This document shows positions 52,401-64,000 of a stretch of DNA of 64,000 bases, in pieces. The notes under the pieces were generated by a model. It did no database searches. It was not told the DNA's origin and worked only from the letters and a program-made list of their open reading frames with translations. Position 1 is the stretch's first letter, and each line of letters starts with the position of its first letter. The DNA comes from Bradyrhizobium sp. CCH5-F6 (GTDB lineage: Bacteria > Pseudomonadota > Alphaproteobacteria > Rhizobiales > Xanthobacteraceae). The position numbers and the translations under genes are program-made. The DNA is taken from NCBI RefSeq assembly GCF_001556045.1, contig NZ_LSIC01000101.1, forward strand, positions 62,001-126,000. Direction: 5' to 3'.

Positions 52401-53174
52401 CTAGTCCACGGCAGCGACCGCGGCCGGTCCATGCGGCGCCGCAACCTCGACGGCACAGGACAGGTCGATGTTCATCGAAAAGGCAATTGCGCCTTCCTCC
52501 ACCACGACCTGCGGATCTGGCGCAATTGCGCCGGCCTCGTCCAGCGCCCTGCGGTAGTCGGCTTTCAGCAACTCCAGATCCGCGAAGTGCGGAAAATCGT
52601 AGAAAGTCAGCTCCGAGGGTCGAAGCTTGAGCGTGCGCGCCAGCAATCGCTGCAGGATCTGCCCCCCGCTGAGGTCCCCGAGATAGCGGGTATAGGCATG
52701 GGCGATCAGTCGCATGCCGTCGCCGTCGGCCGCATGAGCAACGCGTTCGGCATAGATCTCTCCGGCAGCAAGCAGCGGAACGTCCTCGATCCATCGTTCG
52801 CCGCACAGAGTGGCAAGGTCGGATTCGATCGCGTGTGCGCGCGCAAGCCGGAAGGATGAGAGCAATTCGATGCCGGGTGAACCGCTATGGCGTTCGAGGC
52901 CATGCTCCATCGCCCGGTAGGCGGGAAGCAGATTGCGCAGCAACAGGATATAGCCTGTGCGGCTCGCTTCGCCCCGCAGCAGACTGCGAATGATGCCGGT
53001 CCGTTCGGCTTCCGCATGCAGCGCCTTGGTGCGGAAATAGAGCGCGGTCACGACGCTGGGCGGAGAGGGACTATCCGCCGTCGCAGCCGTCATTTCCGTC
53101 GTCTCCGCGATCGCATTTGAGGGGAAGCTTCGTCGCGTCAATCTGCGCCGCCCGTGTGAACCGAGGCCGGTCAC
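52401..53174 (-). CDS. hmuO: Heme oxygenase HmuO/BphO
   Basis: 257-residue heme oxygenase that opens heme to biliverdin, the chromophore of BphP. TKALHAEAERTGIIRSLL contains the proximal His, and the distal-helix motif AYTRYLGDLSGGQ is characteristic. The GTG at 53174 overlaps the aerR stop; an ATG at 53093 (MTAATADSP) would remove 27 poorly conserved residues and may be the true start. It converges on bphP with only 25 bases between stops, linking chromophore synthesis to the photoreceptor. Confidence 0.92.
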   Translation of the reverse strand: MTGLGSHGRRRLTRRSFPSNAIAETTEMTAATADSPSPPSVVTALYFRTKALHAEAERTGIIRSLLRGEASRTGYILLLRNLLPAYRAMEHGLERHSGSPGIELLSSFRLARAHAIESDLATLCGERWIEDVPLLAAGEIYAERVAHAADGDGMRLIAHAYTRYLGDLSGGQILQRLLARTLKLRPSELTFYDFPHFADLELLKADYRRALDEAGAIAPDPQVVVEEGAIAFSMNIDLSCAVEVAAPHGPAAVAAVD

Positions 53175-54064
53175 TTCCGCCCCTTCATCTGCTCGATGAG
53201 GCCATGCGCCTGCTGAGGCGCGGTGATCGCATCTATCGACATCATATCGGCTCCCATCGAAGCCACAAGGCCGGGCTGTGCGATCACCATCGGGCCGCCA
53301 AGAATGATGCCGACCTGCCTGTTGCGCGAGTCACGCCTGATGTCCTGGATGTCTTTTTTCAGCTCGTCGAGCCGCCGATCGCTGCTTATGGAGAAGCCGA
53401 CGATATCGAACCAGTGATTATGCACCAGGGATGTCAGCTCTCGGTGCGACGAGAACGGCCCGGTACAGAGATTCCAGCCGGCGCGGCGGAAAAACTCGGC
53501 CACCATGGATAGTCCAAAGCTGTGCTGGTCACCCGGAATGATCGTCAGCAGTGCCGATTCGCCGCTATGGGTGCCGCTGGCTTCCTGCACGAAGCTGTCG
53601 CCGAGGCGGTGCATGATGAGCTGCAATCGCCCGACGCCGAGCGTCACGCTGGCAAAATCGGTCGTGTCCGATTCCCACTGCGCTCCAAGCTGCCGCGCTG
53701 CGGGCGCCAGCAGATCGAGAAAGATCGATTCGACCGAGGTGCCTTTCGCCTGGAGATCCACGACATAGGCGAACGCCGCCCTGTCATCGGCGCCAAGCGC
53801 CAGCGCGACGAACATCTCCACTTCGGTCGGTGTGCTCGGCTCTGCGGTCTCCGCGAGCCTTGCAACCGGTGTGCTGCGTAACGCCAGCACGATCTTGGGA
53901 ATGATCTGCGTCTTGATGGTCCTGACCACCGCGACCGGTTGCAGCGTCGGCCGAAAGCGCCAGATCGGCGTCGGGATTCGCTGTCTCAGCGATTTGGGAC
54001 GTGGCGCCGACGCGGTGTCGGTGGCGCTACCGGCTGAGAAGGATTGCTCGTTCACATCGGTCAT
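53171..54064 (-). CDS. ppaA: AerR/PpaA-type B12-binding antirepressor
   Basis: 297-residue protein with a cobalamin-binding domain: helical cap with LLAPAARQLGAQWESDTTDF and the Rossmann part ALLTIIPGDQHSFGLSMVAE, in which His181 is the candidate ligand, then WFDIVGFSISSDRRLDELKK and GIILGGPMVIAQPGL. AerR/PpaA proteins bind light-labile cobalamin and modulate CrtJ/PpsR activity, giving blue-light/oxygen input. The gene is divergent from bchF and coupled to hmuO by overlap. Confidence 0.9.
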   Translation of the reverse strand: MTDVNEQSFSAGSATDTASAPRPKSLRQRIPTPIWRFRPTLQPVAVVRTIKTQIIPKIVLALRSTPVARLAETAEPSTPTEVEMFVALALGADDRAAFAYVVDLQAKGTSVESIFLDLLAPAARQLGAQWESDTTDFASVTLGVGRLQLIMHRLGDSFVQEASGTHSGESALLTIIPGDQHSFGLSMVAEFFRRAGWNLCTGPFSSHRELTSLVHNHWFDIVGFSISSDRRLDELKKDIQDIRRDSRNRQVGIILGGPMVIAQPGLVASMGADMMSIDAITAPQQAHGLIEQMKGRK

Positions 54065-54104
54065 ATCTCACTCCCCCCAACATTAAGTCCTCTAGTCCAA
54101 AAAC

Positions 54105-54122
54105 CGTCAAGTTCAATTTACG
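54105..54122 (-). promoter_or_regulatory. Degenerate PpsR-like box upstream of ppaA/aerR
   Basis: CGT-N12-ACG (54105-54122), one mismatch in each half of TGT-N12-ACA but with the TCAA start seen in other boxes. It lies 41 bases upstream of the aerR start, near a TTGACA hexamer at 54133. Weak evidence only. Confidence 0.3.
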
Positions 54123-54302
54123 TATGATTTAGTTGACAGTTCTTGAAGCGAGGTTTAGCCTTCTTTCCAACAAGACCGCACTTAGGGAGTGGCGCGGTGC
54201 AGCTTCGAGCGGCTAGGAACGGCGATTTTCCCGAACACGGCGACCCTTCGCCGGTAGCTGCTCGATTTCCCCAGTCGATATCGCATCACCGTGACGTTGG
54301 GC

Positions 54303-54320
54303 TGTCAAACAATCTTTACA
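54303..54320 (+). promoter_or_regulatory. PpsR box upstream of bchF
   Basis: Exact TGT-N12-ACA (54303-54305, 54318-54320) with left arm TGTCAA, 47 bases upstream of the assigned bchF start. It probably controls the bchFNBHLM-lhaA operon. The rest of the 303-base aerR-bchF gap contains no other gene I can support. Confidence 0.75.
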
Positions 54321-54367
54321 GTTTGGTCAATGAATACGTCGCTGCGCCTGCGAATGGAATTTCTCAG

Positions 54368-56181
<1,814 letters not shown>

Positions 56182-56183
56182 TC

Positions 56184-57732
56184 ATGCAGCTCACGGTGTG
56201 GACATATGAAGGACCTCCCCACGTCGGCGCAATGCGCGTCGCGACGGGGATGGAAGGCCTGCACTATGTACTTCACGCGCCGCAGGGCGATACCTATGCG
56301 GATCTGCTGTTCACGATGATCGAACGCCGTGACCGGCGGCCGCCCGTCACCTACACGACGTTCTCCGCGCGGGATCTCGGCGGTGACACCGCCGAACTGT
56401 TCAAGACCGCGACCCAGAATGCTTACGATCGTTTCCAGCCACAGGCGATGCTGGTCGGCGCCTCCTGCACCGGGTCGCTTATCCAGGACGACCCCGGCGG
56501 TCTGGCGCGTGCGCTCGATCTCCCGATTCCGGTCGTGGACGTCGATCTGCCGGCCTATCAACGCAAGGAGAATTGGGGCGCGGCCGAGACGTTCTATCAA
56601 TTGGTTCGCGCGCTCGCCGGGCCGTCAGCGCCGGCGCCGGGAACGCCGCGTCCGCAGCGTGCTGCCGGAGTCCGGGCTCGCTGCAATCTGCTCGGCCCGA
56701 CCGCTCTCGGCTTCCGCCATCGCGACGATGTCGTCGAGATCGCGTCTCTGCTGGCAAAGCTTGGCATCGACGTGCACGTCACCGCGCCGATGGGGGCGAC
56801 GCCGGTCGATATCGCGAGATTGGGAGACGCCGATTTCAACGTCGTGCTGTATCCCGAAATCGCGGGGCAGGCTGCATCATGGCTGCTACGGACGTTTGGC
56901 CAACCCTTCACCAAGACCATTCCAATCGGCGTCTCGGCCACGCGCGAGTTCGTCGAAGAGGTCGCAGAGCTCGCTGGTGTGGATGCTTCGGCGACGCTGG
57001 CTTCGGCCTCCACACGGTTGCCGTGGTACTCGCGTTCGGTCGATTCGACCTATCTTACCGGCAAGCGTGTCTTCATCTTCGGCGACGCCACCCATGCCAT
57101 TGCCGCCGCACGCATTGCATCCGACGAGCTGGGCTTCAGAGTCGTGGGCCTCGGCACTTACAGCCGCGAGTTCGGCCGCGAGATCCGCGAGGCGGCGAAG
57201 CGCTATGACGTCGAGCCGCTGATCACCGACGATTATCTGGAAGTCGAAGCCAGGGTCGCCGAACTGCAACCCGAGCTGGTGCTGGGGACGCAGATGGAGC
57301 GTCATATTGCCAAACGCCTCGGCGTTCCCTGCGCCGTGATCTCGGCGCCTGTGCACGTGCAGGATTTTCCCGCGCGCTACGCGCCGCAGATGGGGTTCGA
57401 GGGCGCCAACGTCATCTTCGACACCTGGGTGCATCCGCTGATGATGGGCCTCGAAGAGCACCTGCTGGCGATGTTCAAGAATGATATCGAATTCAAGGAT
57501 GGCGCTTTGCCGTCGCATTTGGGAGCCGGCCATCAGGCGACCGATGCCGCAAAGTCGGTTCAGCCCGTGGAGCCGGCCCCGGCAGCGACGTTGGCCAGCG
57601 CGACCTGGTCGGCCGATGCCGAGAAAGAGCTCTACAAGATTCCGTTCTTCGTTCGCGGCAAGGCGCGCCGCAACACCGAACGTTTCGCCAATGAAAACGG
57701 CGTTGCCACCATAACCATTGAGACGCTCTACG

Positions 57733-57758
<26 letters not shown>
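56184..57758 (+). CDS. bchB: Light-independent protochlorophyllide reductase subunit BchB
   Basis: 524-residue NifK-like partner of BchN. The start [20 protein letters not shown] is diagnostic; [18 protein letters not shown] holds the cluster Cys; [20 protein letters not shown] lies late; the C-terminal PCP_red domain reads [20 protein letters not shown]. The ATG lies two bases after the bchN stop. Its last 26 bases overlap bchH. Confidence 0.96.
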
Positions 57759-62371
<4,613 letters not shown>

Positions 62372-62372
<1 letters not shown>

Positions 62373-63073
62373 TGTCCATCGCAACCTATCTCGAACGGCG
62401 TGGCGAGCTTCAGACCTATTTCGACCGGACCGCGGTCGATGCCTGGGCAAAACTGACGTCGGATGCTCCCGTCGGTCGCATCAGGGCCACCGTCCGCGCC
62501 GGCCGGGACGAGATGCGCAACACGCTGCTGGGGTGGCTGCCCCAGAACATGAGCGGCGCGCGATTGCTCGACGCCGGTTGCGGGACCGGTGCGTTGTCGA
62601 TCGAAGCCGCGCGGCGCGGCGCCCGCGTGGTCGCGATCGATCTGTCGCCGACGCTGGTGTCCGTGGCGCGCGAGCGGCTGCCTTCGGACCTCGATTCCTC
62701 AACCATCGAATTCCGGTCCGGCGACATGCTCGACCCGAAGCTCGGCAGGTTCGATTTCGTGGTCGCGATGGACTCGCTGATCCATTATCGCCCGGCTGAT
62801 ACCTGCCGGGTCATGGCAGGGTTGGCGGAGCGGACTGCCGAGGCTCTGTTGGTGACATTCGCTCCGAAAACACCGGCGTTGGCCGTAATGCATGCCGTTG
62901 GTCGGCTTTTCCCGCGCGGCGATCGCGCACCGGCCATCGAACCGGTAGGCGAGCAGAAGTTGCGCCGGCTGCTGATGTCGGAGGAAGGCCTCGAGCGCTG
63001 GCAGCTCGGTCGCAGCCATCGCGTCGCCAGCGGATTCTACAAGTCGCAGGCCTTGGAGATGATCCCCCGATGA
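62372..63073 (+). CDS. bchM: Mg-protoporphyrin IX O-methyltransferase BchM
   Basis: 233-residue SAM-dependent methyltransferase that methylates the C-13 propionate of Mg-protoporphyrin IX. SAM motif ARLLDAGCGTGALSIEAARR near residue 65, acidic strand VVAIDLSPTLVSVAR, then FVVAMDSLIHYRPADTCRVM. It starts YLERRGELQTYFDRTAVDAW, a BchM hallmark. Overlaps bchL and lhaA, so the whole bchFNBHLM-lhaA set is coupled. Confidence 0.95.
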
Positions 63074-64000
63074 CCCGGATATCGTCGACATTGGCCAAGG
63101 GCTGGATGCGGCTTGGGACCCGCTTCCTTCCCTTTGCCGACGCGGCCACGACGGAGCTGCCGCTAGGACGGCTTCTGCGTCTGTCGCTGTTCCAGGTGTC
63201 GACCGGTATCTCGATCGTGCTGCTGAACGGCACGCTCAACCGCGTCATGATCGTCGAGCTCGGCGTCTCCACGCTGCTGGTCTCGCTGATGGTGTCGATA
63301 CCGCTGGTGTTCGCGCCGTTCCGCGTTCTGATCGGCTTCAAGTCCGACAATCATCGCTCGGTGCTTGGCTGGCGCAGGGTGCCCTATATCTGGATGGGGA
63401 CGCTGATCCAGTTCGGCGGCTTCGCCATCCTGCCGTTTGCGTTGCTGGTGCTGTCAGGCACCGGCGAGTATCCCGCGGTTTACGGACAATTCGGCGCGGC
63501 GCTCGCCTTCCTGCTGGTCGGCGCCGGCATGCACACGGCCCAGACGGCCGGCCTCGCGCTCGCCACCGATCTTGCGCCGGCTGATGCGCGGCCGCGCGTG
63601 GTGGCCTTCCTCTATGTGATGCTGCTGTTCGGGATGGTCGGCAGCGCGTTGATCTTCAGCGAACTCTTGCGCAACTTCAACGAGATCCGCCTGATCCAGG
63701 TGATCCAGGGCGTTGCCGTCACGCAATTGCTGCTCAACATCGCCGCTCTGTGGAAGCAGGAAGCGCGCAATCCGGCGCTGACGTCGGCTGCGCGCGAGCG
63801 GCCCGAATTCCAGCGCTCCTGGGCCAGGTTTCGCAACGCCGGCGGCTCGGTCCGGGTTCTTGTCGCGTTAGCGCTCGGCACCTCGGCATTCTCGATGCAG
63901 GACATTCTGCTCGAGCCCTACGGCGCCGAAATCCTCAAACTGACCGTGGGGCAGACCACGGCGCTCACGGCGTTTTTCGCGCTCGGCACGCTGGCCGGAT
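63070..64000 (+). CDS. lhaA: LhaA, LH1 assembly factor (3' end beyond window)
   Basis: First 310 residues of an MFS-like PucC-family protein needed for LH1 assembly. N-terminus ends LPLGRLLRLSLFQVSTGISI, then NGTLNRVMIVELGVSTLLVS, FRVLIGFKSDNHRSVLGWRR, and MQDILLEPYGAEILKLTVGQ just before the edge. Its place after bchM matches lhaA, which normally precedes puhA. ATG 63070 overlaps bchM by four bases. It is a second member of the family beside the copy at 44545. Confidence 0.94.
   Translation, partial: MTRISSTLAKGWMRLGTRFLPFADAATTELPLGRLLRLSLFQVSTGISIVLLNGTLNRVMIVELGVSTLLVSLMVSIPLVFAPFRVLIGFKSDNHRSVLGWRRVPYIWMGTLIQFGGFAILPFALLVLSGTGEYPAVYGQFGAALAFLLVGAGMHTAQTAGLALATDLAPADARPRVVAFLYVMLLFGMVGSALIFSELLRNFNEIRLIQVIQGVAVTQLLLNIAALWKQEARNPALTSAARERPEFQRSWARFRNAGGSVRVLVALALGTSAFSMQDILLEPYGAEILKLTVGQTTALTAFFALGTLAG

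Overview
The window comes from a photosynthetic alphaproteobacterium, most likely a Bradyrhizobium or a close Nitrobacteraceae relative. The support is a full purple-bacterial photosynthesis gene cluster in Bradyrhizobium/Rhodopseudomonas-type order, a bacteriophytochrome/heme oxygenase/PpsR regulatory set, two ppsR paralogues, high GC, and an intergenic palindromic repeat of the kind common in Bradyrhizobium. Assignments rest on reading protein sequences and motifs; no database search was run.

Region 1 (1-2.3 kb): a partial metallo-beta-lactamase-fold hydrolase diverges from a LysR-type regulator. After these lie 3' remnants of an ABC solute-binding protein gene and a PPOX-type flavoprotein gene, so this segment is decaying.

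Region 2 (2.3-15.4 kb): a catabolic locus I cannot match to a known pathway. The minus strand carries a polyamine/spermidine-type ABC transporter (ATPase, a natural fusion of two permeases, binding protein) and an IclR-family regulator. The plus strand carries a two-subunit CoA transferase, a BisC/DMSO-reductase-like molybdoenzyme, an AhpD-like protein, a possible hotdog-fold protein, a class II aldolase, a PfkB kinase and an SDR. The two divergent units are bracketed by identical, inverted 27-bp copies of an IclR-like palindrome.

Region 3 (15.4-20.9 kb): an ECF sigma factor with a near-perfect PpsR-type palindrome upstream, a small membrane protein, a DUF427 protein, a hydrolase fused to a membrane domain, and a DUF3422 protein.

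Region 4 (20.9-64 kb): the photosynthesis gene cluster. In order it holds bchID, an extra alpha/beta hydrolase and bchO; crtIB, hemF and a small ORF; crtDC on the minus strand; crtEF, bchCXYZ, a pufQ-like gene and pufBALM; ppsR, bchG, a pucC-family gene, bchP, tspO and a small ORF; cycA on the minus strand; ppsR and bphP; hmuO and aerR/ppaA on the minus strand; and bchFNBHLM with the start of lhaA. Together these encode bacteriochlorophyll a synthesis (Mg chelatase, methyltransferase, dark protochlorophyllide reductase, chlorophyllide reductase, BchF, BchC, BchG, BchP), spirilloxanthin-type carotenoid synthesis, LH1 and the reaction centre, soluble cytochrome c2, and light/redox/B12-responsive control. 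Exact TGT-N12-ACA (PpsR) boxes lie before crtI (two), crtE/crtD, bchC, cycA, one ppsR, bchF and the ECF sigma gene.

Main oddities: bchP appears broken by a 14-nt loss in its N-terminal region; a hemE 3' remnant lies tail-to-tail with bchD; crtC has no ordinary start codon near its conserved N-terminus; and a long hairpin separates pufA from pufL.
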